From positions 16,021,501-16,085,500 of the forward strand of contig NC_089867.1 of assembly GCF_036373705.1 (NCBI RefSeq): a DNA stretch of 64,000 nucleotides, in the 5' to 3' direction. Source of the DNA: Amia ocellicauda (Eukaryota; Chordata; Actinopteri; Amiiformes; Amiidae). The position numbers were made by a program, and so were the translations under genes. The notes below the pieces were generated by a model. It worked only from the letters and a program-made list of their open reading frames with translations. It searched no databases and had not been told where the DNA came from. Positions 22,501 through 32,476 of this stretch are shown piece after piece (the first letter of the stretch is position 1; each line of letters opens with the position of its first letter).

Positions 22501-25312
22501 TACCAACAAGCTTAAAAAGTAAACAACCCACTCAGGCAGGGAGTCCTGCCGGCACAGCGAGGGATGCCTTTCTAATGGCCTCTTCAATGGTGCTTTTCTG
22601 TCCTCTTGAGGCAAACTGACGCTACAGTGTGCGGCCTGATTCTGCTCTCTCTTTCCCTCCCGGTCTCTCTCTTTTCAACACTACCCGACTCTTTCTCCCT
22701 GTCCTTCTAGCTCCATTTCCATCTCCATTTCTCTTCCATTGCAAAACAGAGATGCGGATTTCATAACATAGCAAAGTCCTTGGGATTTAAGGCTAATCCT
22801 GGCAGTGGACTGGACACTGGATGTTTTAGTAACACAGTCCATAAACACACTATGACAGGCCTGCGCTCTCACTGACACATTCAGAGAATGTAGTTTGCTA
22901 TTCATCACACTTCTCAAATGAGAGCGGCTGTGTCAGTGAATCACACATGGCTCAATAAACAAGCTGGGGGGCTGAATACCAAGCAGTCGCTTCCCTTTGG
23001 GAAAGCGAGTGACTGTGCAGGCCTAATTAAGGAGATGGGCACTAACACAACAGAAAATTAAAGGAACACAGCAGCCATACTGAACAACACAGTGCCTGGC
23101 AGTCTCCTCAAGATGTACTGCAAAGAGGCAGTGCTGTGATCAGTTACACTCATCCAGGCACTCACTCACGCACAGCACACTGAGGCAGGGCATGTGACAG
23201 CGACATCACCCCAAATCACTACAGCTCTCCCTCATTGGAAGGCGATGACATCACTGCCTCAGGATCCTTATGCTCCAGGCAGCAATGGACCAAAGAGAGC
23301 TTGTCTGTTTGGGCTGTCCAGTAATTAAGAGTCACAGCACTGCCCACCAAAGCTTCGTCATCCCTTAAGTTTTCATACAGAGATGGTTCAATGAATGTGG
23401 ATGACAACACCTCCCTGCCCACAGAACCACCAAACAACCCTAAACAGAGTGCTGAAGGGAGCAGGTGGCCTAACAGCCGATATACAGCTCCTGCCTGGGC
23501 TGGATCTTTTGACTGAGTGTGGGTGGAATCACTCCTCTGTGATTCGACTGCAGTTGGTACTATTACAATACACAGAGCCACCTCCATCCCAGAGGAAAGC
23601 AGCAGTGATTCGTAATGTTTTATTATACCGTCAGGTTTTATTCTGGGTTCTCAATCCATGCACATACATTGCCATTGCTCCTATGGGTTTCAGTTTGACA
23701 ATTAACCATAGCCAGCTGTGGCCTGCTTTAGAGGAGGCACTCAATCACACACGGATTTAAACTAGAAAGTAAGAGTGGAGTGATTAGTGGGAGTAACCAG
23801 AGATACAGAAGCAGTGATGGTTTATATCAGTAAAGAGACTTTGACCAAGCAGGCCAGTTACTCAACGTAAATTTGTTTCCATTATTCAAATACAGGAACA
23901 AACATAGTTAAATCTGCTGTGCTAGAAAGCACTATCAAATCAGGGGCATGGAAGAGCACTCATAAAAGAGAGCTCTGCTTGGGAGGAGCAGGCAGCTCTC
24001 TGTGAAGTGAGGCTAATACAATTACAATAAGGAGACTTATAGCCGAGGGTGAGGAGTCAGCGCAGTCGATAGTACAGACAGGCAAATGAGATGCAGACAC
24101 AGACTGAGTCCCTGTATTGTGAACACAATGAGTAAATACAATAGTTGGTGTAGTCTATAAATGACTGTGCCATGCTAACAAATATTACAAATGTTGACAT
24201 GACAGTCCTGCTCTGGAGGTGCTGAGCCAGTGTCTTGCAGCACTGTATTTGACATCTGTTAAGACCTAGGAGATGCAGTACATCCGCAATCTGTTGCTGG
24301 GGAAACTGGTAATCAAATTACAGCTCCTGCTAGCCAGACAGGCTGTGTCTGTGTGAGTGTGGGGGCTGTCGCCTCTTCCTCTCACGAATGGCGAGAGCAG
24401 GCGGAATCACAACGGGTGCTGCCCTGTCTGAGAGAGCTCGGACTGTGCCAACAACGGAGGCTGCCAGTGTGACAGTCAAACGACGTAGACAGGGGTGAAT
24501 GGCCTGGGATGCTTTGTCCATTCACACTGAAATCATGACAGAGCCCAGATATGCTGAGGCTGGGAGTACAGAGCAGACATCTGCAGTGCACTGAATCCAA
24601 CTGAATCACTTCCTCATTCTCTCTCTCCAGAGATACGTGCAAAGTCATGGCAAACCCAGCACATTCCCCATGAGCTGAAACATCTGCATTGTTCTGCCCA
24701 GGTGCCAGTCCAGTGCCCGGGACAGGGTGTGAGCTGTGTAAGCTATACACAGTGCAGGCAAGAGACTGTGTGTTTAGACGCGTGTGAGTGACCTGACAAA
24801 CCCAACGATGGTTCAGATGACCGCATCTCATTTGCCAGTATTGTATCTGCCTCTGTGCCACTGTAGACCCAGGCAGACCCTGAATGCAGTGCGATGTGAC
24901 AGCCGGCTGGTTGTGACTGAAACACACGCAGCGCTGCTATACACTGCGGGGACTCCCACACACCGCATCCCCGGGATCCCCCAAATCATCAGCAGGCCAA
25001 TATGGCGAGTGATGACAAGGACCGAGAGACAGGCTGATGAGCGCCGTGCTGACCGATAGAGATCAGTGCGGGCCCCGCTGCCTGCCACGACAGGTTGCCC
25101 TTTATCTCCCACAGCGCAGTACCGAGGCCGATACCTGTTATTTACTCTCTCCCAGACTCTCCAACACCCACAGCGCCTGACTGCCGTTCCCACCCCGACT
25201 CTTTCCCCGCCCCGCTCTCCGCTCTCACCTGCCTGACGGACGGGCTGAACTGGAAGTCCCCGGCTTCCTTCAGGTCCAGCCATATCATCGGCATACGGGG
25301 CACTGCCTCCAT
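10542..25312 (-). CDS. ptpn23: Tyrosine-protein phosphatase non-receptor type 23 (HD-PTP), 25 coding exons
   Basis: HD-PTP is an endosomal ESCRT adaptor of the BRO1 family. Exons: 25229-25312, 21344-21418, 21042-21169, 20822-20898, 20548-20597, 20125-20256, 19858-19938, 19644-19775, 19357-19404, 19109-19165, 18788-18846, 18482-18561, 18256-18370, 18086-18151, 16508-16653, 16118-16423, 15823-15977, 15561-15712, 15288-15467, 12326-14633, 11967-12151, 11773-11877, 11484-11622, 11237-11350, 10542-11129. They total 5562 nt (1853 aa; human 1636). Order: BRO1 domain (about 1-360), coiled-coil V domain (to about 705) ending before a TSG101-type PTAP motif (RPTAPKPP), an enlarged Pro/Gln-rich region in one 2.3-kb exon, PTP domain, C-terminal tail ending [11 protein letters not shown]. 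The start [20 protein letters not shown] equals human. The PTP P-loop reads [10 protein letters not shown] and the WPD loop reads WPE, as in human, which is known as essentially inert. Intron 2 has a GC donor. A Tc1 copy sits in intron 14. Confidence 0.96.
12326..14633 (-). other. ptpn23: PTPN23 exon 20: Pro/Gln-rich linker plus start of PTP domain
   Basis: This single exon encodes about 769 residues. The first 500 or so are low-complexity Pro, Gln, His and Ser with repeated SQPHLPP-like units (for example SQPHLPPGT-type and SQPQLPP-type segments). In mammals this region binds ESCRT and endosomal partners. It accounts for most of the extra length over human. Frame conservation resumes at [14 protein letters not shown] and continues through [20 protein letters not shown]. 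Long open frames on the opposite strand here are composition artefacts. Confidence 0.85.
15191..15242. repeat. Oligo-T tract flanked by 8-bp direct repeats
   Basis: AGTATCGA occurs at 15191-15198 and 15235-15242, enclosing about 25 T residues. This arrangement resembles a target duplication around a minimal retroposed poly(A) tail on the minus strand. It lies in the PTPN23 intron next to exon 19. Confidence 0.4.
16722..17942 (-). mobile_element. Tc1-like DNA transposon, copy 2, intact, in PTPN23 intron 14
   Basis: The element is 1221 bp, exactly the length of copy 1, with the same inverted ends and a TA duplication at 16720-16721 and 17943-17944. It lies between PTPN23 exons 14 (18086-18151) and 15 (16508-16653), in the same orientation as the gene. 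The transposase frame is open throughout, so this is the candidate autonomous copy in the window. Confidence 0.95.
16754..17794 (-). CDS. Tc1-type transposase, complete 346 aa
   Basis: The transposase cuts and pastes the element through its inverted ends at TA sites. The N-terminal half has the paired-like DNA-binding fold, with a first helix-turn-helix around [20 protein letters not shown] (about 24-43) and basic segments such as GYNSRRPHR near 113-121. The catalytic triad is present: Asp in VAWSDESRF (about 154), Asp in [10 protein letters not shown] (about 246) and Glu in [13 protein letters not shown] (about 281). The Asp-to-Glu spacing is the Tc1 DD34E type. Length is normal for the family (about 340). 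ATG is the first in frame after the left end. It is probably silent within PTPN23 unless it has its own promoter; activity is not shown by sequence alone. Confidence 0.95.
   Translation of the reverse strand: MGKKGDLSNFERGMVVGARRAALSISQSAQLLGFSRTTISRVYKEWCEKGKTSSMRQSCGRKCLVDARGQRRMGRLIQADRRATLTEISTRYNRGMQQSICEATTRTTLRRMGYNSRRPHRVPLISTTNRNKRLQFAQAHQNWTVEDWKNVAWSDESRFLLRHSDGRVRIWRKQNENMDPSCLVTTVQAGGGGVMVWGMFSWHTLGPLVPIGHRLNATAYLSIVSDHVHPFMTTMYPSSDGYFQQDNAPCHKGRIISNWFLEHDNEFTVLNWPPQSPDLNPMEHLWDVVERELRALDVHPTNLHQLQDAILSIWANISKECFQHLVESMPRRIKAVLKAKGGQTQY
21340..21346 (-). promoter_or_regulatory. ptpn23: GC-type 5' splice site of PTPN23 intron 2
   Basis: On the minus strand the junction reads CAG then GCAGG. 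Using GC as donor with the acceptor before 21169 gives [14 protein letters not shown], which aligns without gap to human LRQ-NAVRVPRDFEG. The nearby GT four bases further shifts the frame. Confidence 0.75.
21419..25228 (-). other. ptpn23: PTPN23 intron 1 (3.8 kb)
   Basis: This is the largest PTPN23 intron. I see no exon, no intact transposon and no clear RNA gene in it. Open frames here (for example 24382-24927) lack similarity or splice context. Confidence 0.7.
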
Positions 25313-26639
25313 CGCGGCCGGGATCGGAGTCTTGCTGCCCGTGTGTTTTTACTCGTAGCGGTCGGTGCTGTGAGGAGTTATGGCTATTGTTTTCATTCGT
25401 GCGCCCTCTGCGCCTGTGTCGTCCACTTTCCACTCTAACAGGAAGTTAAGGCAACCAGAGGAAGTTGCGTCATCAGGGAGCTTCCTCGAGCGCAAGGCAT
25501 TCTGGGGAATGTAGTCAACCGACACTACTGTGTTTCGTGTAGCTACAATTTGCTTGGGTGAATGATTTACCACAGTGTCCTGTAAAAAACGTATGATTAC
25601 ACAAACACACACATTACATCACAGAAGTGGGGGGGAGGTGTGGACACAACTCCGTTAAGCGAGTTTCAAACAGAATATATGCCATGTCATGTCTTTTCAG
25701 AGTCCAGGCAGTGGGACAACCTATCCATCCGGGTTCTCGCAGCTGACAGCCGAGTTTCAAGAAACATCTCGAACTGATTCGGGGATATTAACAGTAACCA
25801 ATCAAGCAAAACGGTCTAATTTTTAGCCTCTCTGTGGTTCTTCAATATTAGACAACTTCTCTTCTACTGCAGTTCCCCCCTCAGCACTCCAGTCCACTGA
25901 GTCAGCCCATCTACACTGCACAACGCACCTTCATTACACCCAAACGAATGGTGGATGAATGGACACTGCAAGATGGATATTACACAGCATATTAGGTATA
26001 TATATTGTAATTTATGGATTGTTTTTAATACAACTTTTGAAATGGAAATTATAGATTTCAAAAAGGTAATAACTAACACATTCACATATTTTTTTCATTT
26101 TAAATGACAGCATTATTCTGTTTTTATGTCATTATTTAACCCATGGAATGTGTCACATAATTATATTATGGATAACTGTATTTAAGTAAAAATAAATTAT
26201 ACAGTATATGTAAAACAAATAATAATTTGAATGATAAAGTCATGACAAATGACAAATCCAGATATAAAGCCAAATTAGAGATACTGTGCTGGACTGGCTA
26301 TGGTAGATCCTCATCTGCAATGGTGAGAACATCCTTGTATTCTGGAATATTGAAGTGATTTTGATTATCTCCAGCAAGGAAATATTTTATTCTGGGCATC
26401 ACAGTCCCTGACTTCTGCAGGGGACTGAAGAAGACTAAAGGAAGCCTCCTAGACTCAGCCATCCAGGCAGACTGCTCCCTCTACACTGCTGCTCTGATAG
26501 GTGCATGTCTGTCAGCATTAGCCGGGCTCAGCCAGCACAGACTAAGCTCCTCATGTGCTGCAACAGTCTGTGTGGTCCTGAACAGCTCACTCATGTCTGT
26601 ATTAATCCACAGACAGTCCATGAACAGCCCACATAGCCT
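25313..26639 (-). other. PTPN23 upstream region and spacer to the FEN1-like gene
   Basis: The 25000-25330 stretch is GC- and CpG-rich around the PTPN23 start codon, as for a housekeeping promoter, with no obvious TATA box. From about 25600 the sequence turns AT-rich. The FEN1-like gene ends at 26640 on the same strand, so its 3' UTR must lie in this spacer. No further gene was seen. Confidence 0.5.
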
Positions 26640-27728
26640 CTATGACTGCAGTCTGGACTTCTTACTGCTGCTCTGCTCCTCAGCATCAGGGGCCTGTCAC
26701 AACACACAGTAGATAATGGGTCTATTAAAAATGTTACATTGTTACTTACGTGGTTATCTACCTAACAATCCATATGTTGTCACTCTCCACAGAGCTCTGC
26801 CTCACCTGTCTCCGCCGAGTCACCCTGAAGAACTGGTCCATGCAAGTCTGCTGGCTGCACCCCTCCTGGGCACTGGCCTGCCGTTCCTTCCTCCTCTCCT
26901 GCAAGGTCTTGCGAAACCTCTCCATCCGTCCTCGCACCCGTTCCTCCCTGCTGGCACACACAAGGTTAAGGCTGAAATATATATATTATGACCACACATA
27001 TTCCGAGTAACACTCAGGGGGTAGCAGTGTGTTTGATATCCTTGGCTAGGGGATGGGGTACAGGCTGTCACAGGCTGTTCAGCTGGGGTTTGAGGAGAAA
27101 GGTGCCGTGCCTGACGTATTTCTCCCGGCACAGGAACTGCACAAGGCCCTCCTCGTCCGGCTCCTCCCAGCACAGCAATTGGTCAGGCTGGTCGCTTGCC
27201 AGGTTGCCAGGCAGATCAAGGAACAGCCTGCGTGCGTCCTGGTACTTCCAGCACAGAGGCACAGGGTGAGTCTGAGAGACAGAGAGAGACACAAGGCATC
27301 ATACACTGCAGGGTGAGTCCCCCTTACACAACAAAACAAAGCAGCTTCCTTCTAAACATCTACTGGAGAGTTTCCCTACCTCTCTGTTGATGTTAAGGAG
27401 AACATTTTCAATAGTCTTGTGCTCCTGGATGAGGTCCAGTGCTTTGCGTGGCCCCAGCCCGTGGATCTTCTCACAGTAGTCACAGCCCAGCAAGATGCAC
27501 AGGTCCACAAACTGGGGAGAGAGACGTTAAATGAGACGCTGACCCGATGACACTGCAGAGAGGACTGGGTAATACTCCCATAATGCATTGCAGACCCTGC
27601 TAAAGTTGTGTGAATACACTGGTACACATGTGGAGGAAACTCTGCAGAGACACTACCTCAGTACTCACCTGCTCCTGTGTCAGTCCCAAAATATCCAACA
27701 GCTTGGGCAGAGAGTACTCCACAATATC

Positions 27729-27762
<34 letters not shown>

Positions 27763-29827
27763 ATTTAGTAAAGTAAGTATAGCCTGTCAAGAATTAAAAC
27801 AGTTGTAATAAACATTTTCACAGCATGGCTCCATCTGCAATTGGACACAGTGATATCATTATGATGTGCAGCCCGCTCTCCCTCCTATAGCAGATGTCAA
27901 CAGACTACGAGAGCCCAATGATTTTATTCAGACAAGTCTGTCCCTCCTACACACACACTGCCCTCTGGCTGCTGTTCCACTTGGGGCCTGCAGGAGGCAC
28001 TATGACAGAGAGGGTGACAAAGCTCTCCACTCACTTGGACTTCTTGGCGTTGAGCTGGCGAATCAGCAGTGAGCTCCCAAAAGCCAGGGTGTCCATGTCC
28101 TCCGAGGCCACAGCGTCCACACGACCACAGCGGACCAGCTGGGCACACATGGCCTCACCCTCACCTGCCGCCTGGGGAAGATTTCCTAATGTTAGAGCTC
28201 CTTAAATAATCATTATGATTATTATTATTGTTGTTATTATTATTTCTATTGATATTTTAAGATTGTATTGATCTTTTTGATTGACTAATTCTAGGTATTA
28301 TTACAGTTCATTGCCCCTTAAAGTTAATTGTTTTCTCTACCCTCTTCCCTGTATTTGTAACCCATGCGGCCGGCCGGCTCACCTGGATGAAGGGCACGCC
28401 CAGCAGCTGCAGGAGCCGCTGGCAGTCCTGGGTCTGGGGGGACTCTGGGGGGACAGAGAGCAGCTCAGCAAAGAGGAAGCTCTCACACTGTGGGGCCAGT
28501 GGACTGTCCAGCTGTAAGTCTGTGTCTGTTTGCCTAGTTTGTGTGTCTCAGTGCCATGATGTCAGTGTTGATGTACCTGTGTCTGCATGCCTCTTTTGTC
28601 TGTTTGCATACATATACACATAATATAATAATGTAATAATGCCCCCTGTCCATGTGTGTGTGTGTCCGTGTGTCTGTCTCACCTGTGCTGGTCCTGTGAC
28701 TCCAGCCCTGCATCGCAGCTCGTTTCTCCAGCTGTACAGATACACACACAGTGCTTGTCAGTTTCCCCGTACAGCCACACCAACTGTTTTCTCATTGCAT
28801 TATGAGGGAGGGATACACAACCCTGAATGAGACTTGTAAACAACCTTTGCAATCCTAAAATGCTTAATTTAAATTATTAGCATGCCCAGCCCAGGTGTGG
28901 CAGCTCACTCACCACAGCGCTCTTCTGTGCGGGGGGAATTCCTTCAAACACAAACACTGGCTTGATGTCATTCTCCAGAAAGTGCAGCGTGCGGAAAAAT
29001 AGGCCAGTGAGGGGGCTGTGAGACAGGATGACAGCTCTGTCACATCGACTGCTCTCCTCACGCACCTCTCACTCCACTCACCACTCCATCGCCCTCTCAG
29101 CCTTCCCCATCTCCTCAACCACTCATACCTCTACACACTCTTCCTCTCACAGACCTGTCTTCACAGGTAAGGAGCTCTCTGGGGGCTCGGTCTTTGGCAC
29201 CATTAACCAAATGAGGTTTGCAGCAGACTGTTGGGTTATAAGAGCATATGAAACACGCCTCACCTCAGGAAAGTACCATTTCGGTTTTGGATCTTGGGCC
29301 CGGCAGTCCGGAACTGGCACAGCACGATGGAGGCATCCAGAGCAATGATCTTCCCTGGAGGGGGACACAGTGCCATCACAAACAAAAACAGCAACAACAC
29401 ACACATGCACTGCCATCACACACAGAACACACATACAGTGCCATCATTTGGTCTTACACCTGCACCTTCAATAAAATAAATCATGAAAATGTATAGAGCA
29501 GGGGTCAGTTTCAGATGCTTACAGTTGGCTCCAGAGTATTTTCAGACACTATTGTTATTTTAATTACAAACCATACGCAAAAGTCTAGTTCGCTTTTGTC
29601 CTGTAAAACAATGTGGATAGTCCACATTCAAATGTCATGTTTTCCCCACTATCTCATAATACGTCTTCTGCAGTTCAGGTGCATCCCTCGCACTGCCCTG
29701 GCCCTGGCCGAGCTGCAGACATGCGTGGTGGCGGGCGGTGCTGACCTGTGTAGTGGCTGATCTCCCGGTGGGCGATGGCGGCCGGCGCGTCGGTGCGGAC
29801 CAGCTCGGCCAGTTTGCTGATTCCCAT
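26640..29827 (-). CDS. FEN1-like flap endonuclease paralogue (similar to zebrafish zgc:110269), 11 exons
   Basis: Family members cut 5' flaps; this paralogue's role is unknown. Exons: 29746-29827, 29264-29354, 28913-29015, 28683-28731, 28383-28444, 28035-28171, 27669-27729, 27380-27511, 27111-27271, 26806-26947, 26640-26693. They total 1074 nt (357 aa; human FEN1 380). It starts [18 protein letters not shown]; the N-terminal Gly after Met is kept. Metal ligands: Asp in IIALDAS, two Glu in AGEGEAMC, two Asp in [11 protein letters not shown], Asp in ILLGCDYC. The position matching human D86 is Glu (VFVFEGIPP). The helical arch is about 19 residues shorter than in FEN1. H3[21 protein letters not shown] motif QTCMDQFF precedes a last 17-residue exon ending KKSRLQS. 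The exon 9 donor appears to be GC. Canonical FEN1 is excluded by the arch and the many substitutions. Confidence 0.88.
27731..27758. repeat. (GA)n microsatellite
   Basis: About 14 GA units lie immediately upstream (gene sense) of FEN1-like exon 7, where on the minus strand they form the CT-rich polypyrimidine tract of the acceptor. Confidence 0.85.
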
Positions 29828-30482
29828 TGTGAAGCCCGAATGAAACCTTTAAAACACCTCTGAGAGATGAGCATCCAGGAAGAAAGCGAAACTGCTGCTT
29901 TCCTGTCATGTGGATCCGGTTACAGCTGGCGGACAATTTGAAACGAATAATAGTAACTTAGTGTCACACGATATACACCTTCGCATTTTATGTACGTATT
30001 CATTCTTATAGTATTTATGTCATTGCCTGCAGATGTAACTATATTGATGATTTCAACAGTATAAAAATGATCGAAGCGTAAACACTACAGAAAATGTGCA
30101 TATTAATGTTAATACCACATTCATATAGTGAACATTAGAGTAACATAGTAACAACGCTGTTTTCAACGCGAGTTGACAGATAAACAACAATAACAACTCA
30201 CAAACGCATTGGTAAAATTAGAGTAATGCATAACAACACAGTAATTGGTTAAGTGTTTTATTTTAAAATGTAAGCAAATGCATCTGGGGGAAACCGTGAC
30301 CTCAGCCTACTAAAGACAGATGTCGTTTTTCTTGAGGTTAACAGGCGGTTGAGGTTAACCACCCCCTTCAATGCGAGCGACTATTGAATTGTTTCATTTT
30401 GTAGCGACAACAATTAACTTAATCACTGCACCCACAGTCTGCGCAAACCACACATAGACTCTAGAAAGCTGTGCTCGAGTAG

Positions 30483-30504
30483 CGCAGATCTGCGCAGATC
30501 TGCG
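30483..30504. repeat. Two overlapping 12-bp palindromes CGCAGATCTGCG
   Basis: The perfect palindrome occurs at 30483-30494 and 30493-30504, sharing two bases. Degenerate relatives follow at about 30535 (GCAAATCTGCGC) and 30566 (GTAGATCTGTGGCGC). They precede a TATA-like box. Confidence 0.75.
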
Positions 30505-30593
30505 GTGCTCCACCAATGGGATCGGAGGGATTCTGCAAATCTGCGCTACAAGAAACCGAGCGAGTGTAGATCTGTGGCGCAAGCGCACTGGGG

Positions 30594-30600
30594 TATAAAA
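30594..30600 (+). promoter_or_regulatory. TATA-like box TATAAAA
   Basis: GGGGTATAAAATAG lies in the GC-rich inter-gene region, about 100 bp after the palindromes. It could start a plus-strand transcript toward 31590. This is inference; no cap site is visible. Confidence 0.35.
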
Positions 30601-31589
30601 TAGTCCTGTTCCTCGAAACTTGCTTTGAATACAAACAATATATATTATTTCGGATTTTATAAATGATAGCCACGGAGAGGATGCAATGAATAAACAGTGG
30701 GGTTGTGTGTAGATGGCAGCCCTGGCGATGGCGGTGGTGTCGTGGGCGACATGGTGCCCATGCCCAGGCTGCCCCCGGATACAGATCCCAGGCGGGGGTA
30801 GGAGCTGCTGCAGACCCGGCTCCTCCCTCCGCCGCGGCTCGCTCACTGCCTTCAGCTGTGTTTAGCAAACGTGTCTCATCCATAAACCCGTGAATCATAT
30901 AGGTAATATACTCCCTGATGTCAAGTATGTATTTTATATTTAATTATATTTGCAGTAGATGCAGAGAAACAACGGGCCTGCCTGGTGCGACCCTGGAGGT
31001 TTGGTGTCGGCAGAGACGCTGTGAGTGCGGATCGGTGCCGCCCAGTTTGTTCCCCAGCTGTGGGCCGATCTAACTGTCCTTCAGCACTGACACATCTGAT
31101 CTGTTTGTCATGCTCTACACTTACCACCGTGGCACTGGTGTGGAAATGTGTCTCTGGTCTAATTGTCTGCTGTACTGGGATGCTCAATGCACTATTCAGC
31201 ATCTTTGAACTTTGTGACAATGCTACATTTGATTGTAAAGTAAACTACCCTTGTCCTTCGTCTGTGGATGATAGCTATAATGCAAATCATATATATTTTC
31301 AGTTAGTAATATTTGTAGTTGTACCCTAAATTTGCAAGTTTTATTCAGTGATTCATTTATTTCGTTCAGATATTTGATTATTGTTAATCTAAACAAATTC
31401 ATCAGGTACATCTCTAAAGAATTTGTTTAAAACGGATTCAGCTGAGAGAAAAGTGATCAAAGTCAGGGGGATGAGTGAACTTTCAACTGCCTCTCCATGG
31501 ACCTCAGTGATCAGTGCGTTGGGATGGGAGACAGTGGATTGTGTACGTTGTGACTCTTTGCTGTGTTACAGCTCAGGTACAGGTCTCTG

Positions 31590-32309
31590 ATGGCTGACAG
31601 TCCTGCGCAGTGCATCTCCACCCTGTCGAAAGTGGCTCTGTTTCTCTCCGGCCTGCGCTCGGCTCGTCGGCTGTTCAAGGTGAAGACTGGGAGCTTTTGT
31701 TCTTATGTCATGCACATTGTAATCTAATGACTCCCGTCTTCCAGCTCTGAAAGTGTGCACCCTCTTGAGCTCTCATTTTCTCTCTGCCGTCCCTTGCAGG
31801 ATCACAGAGCACCTGCAGTGGGGCTGTTCCTGTTGGCCTGCAGTGCTGCTGTGGGGGTGCTGCCCGGCCCATTGCTGGCAGGGCTTCAGCGCGACGTGGA
31901 GTGGGCCGGCTATGTTGTGGGCCCGGCGCTGGTCTCATTCGGTTACCTGTGGCTGAGCGAGGACCGTGGCACAGCCTACATGCTGCTGGGGGGCCTAGCC
32001 CTGCTGGCTGCACTCCGTGACCGGCTGTCGGAGGAGACCGTGGCCGTGCTGTCGCGCTGTGTGGCTCTGTCCTCGCTGGCCAGCTCCCTGACGGTCTGCC
32101 TCTTCACCGCCAGCTTTGCCGGTGCCCTGGGCAGCCTGGCTCTCAGTCTGCCTGCCCTGCTGGGCCCTGAGGTCAGAGATCTGGGTGTTATACCCTTGTT
32201 CACAGTGAAGACCTCGGAGGCCATTCTGAGCTGCCTGATGTCACTGGGCAGCCTGGCCACAGAACGAGCACTGAGATGGTACCAGCTGGAGCTGAAGGGG
32301 GGATGCTGA
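31590..32309 (+). CDS. Small multi-pass membrane protein, candidate TMEM276
   Basis: Two coding exons, 31590-31679 and 31800-32309, join in phase 0 and encode 199 residues. The N-terminus MADSPAQCISTLSKVALFLS has a hydrophobic stretch. Further hydrophobic segments include VGLFLLACSAAVGVLPGPLL, a stretch around YVVGPALVSFGYLWL, MLLGGLALLAAL, and SLASSLTVCLFTASFAGALG with SLALSLPALLG, giving about five or six membrane passes. No catalytic motif is seen. I do not recognise the family from sequence alone. The neighbour KIFC2 makes TMEM276 the best guess, since TMEM276 lies beside KIFC2 on human 8q24.3. The initiator follows an acceptor at 31570-31571, so a noncoding first exon is likely. AATAAA follows at 32471. 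Confidence 0.75.
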
Positions 32310-32470
32310 GGTATGCCATTATTGTACAGCTGGGGGAGGCCTGTCAGATTTACTCCCCTCTTTAAATAAGTATGAAGACCCTGTATGTGTGAACCCATTC
32401 TCTGGCATGACTTTCATTTAGTACTGGCATGCGCATGCCTCCCTAGGCCGTACTGTTGGTATTTCGCCTA

Positions 32471-32476
32471 AATAAA
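32471..32476 (+). promoter_or_regulatory. Poly(A) signal AATAAA after the membrane-protein gene
   Basis: The hexamer lies 160 bp after the stop at 32309, in the sequence CTAAATAAAAGCTG. Confidence 0.65.

Larger units (their letters stand above)
29828..31589. promoter_or_regulatory. Divergent promoter region between the FEN1-like gene and the membrane protein gene
   Basis: The two genes face away from each other across 1.76 kb. A GC-rich segment runs from about 30450 to 30900. It contains overlapping palindromes at 30483-30504 and a TATAAAA at 30594. A GC-rich stretch at 30700-30905 ends in a GTAATA donor-like site and could be a 5' noncoding exon spliced to the acceptor before 31571. The rest is AT-rich with nothing recognisable. 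Confidence 0.45.

Noticed and set aside
24382-24927. 181-codon minus-strand open frame in PTPN23 intron 1
   Set aside because: Composition is unlike a folded protein, no similarity is recognised and there is no promoter or splice evidence.
26640-29827. Identification as canonical FEN1
   Set aside because: The arch is about 19 residues too short, D86 is Glu, and the sequence follows the zebrafish zgc:110269 type rather than FEN1.
30394-30898. Overlapping minus-strand open frames in the inter-gene region
   Set aside because: Two frames cover the same GC-rich promoter-like DNA with Arg/Pro/Ala-rich products; more likely regulatory or 5' UTR sequence.
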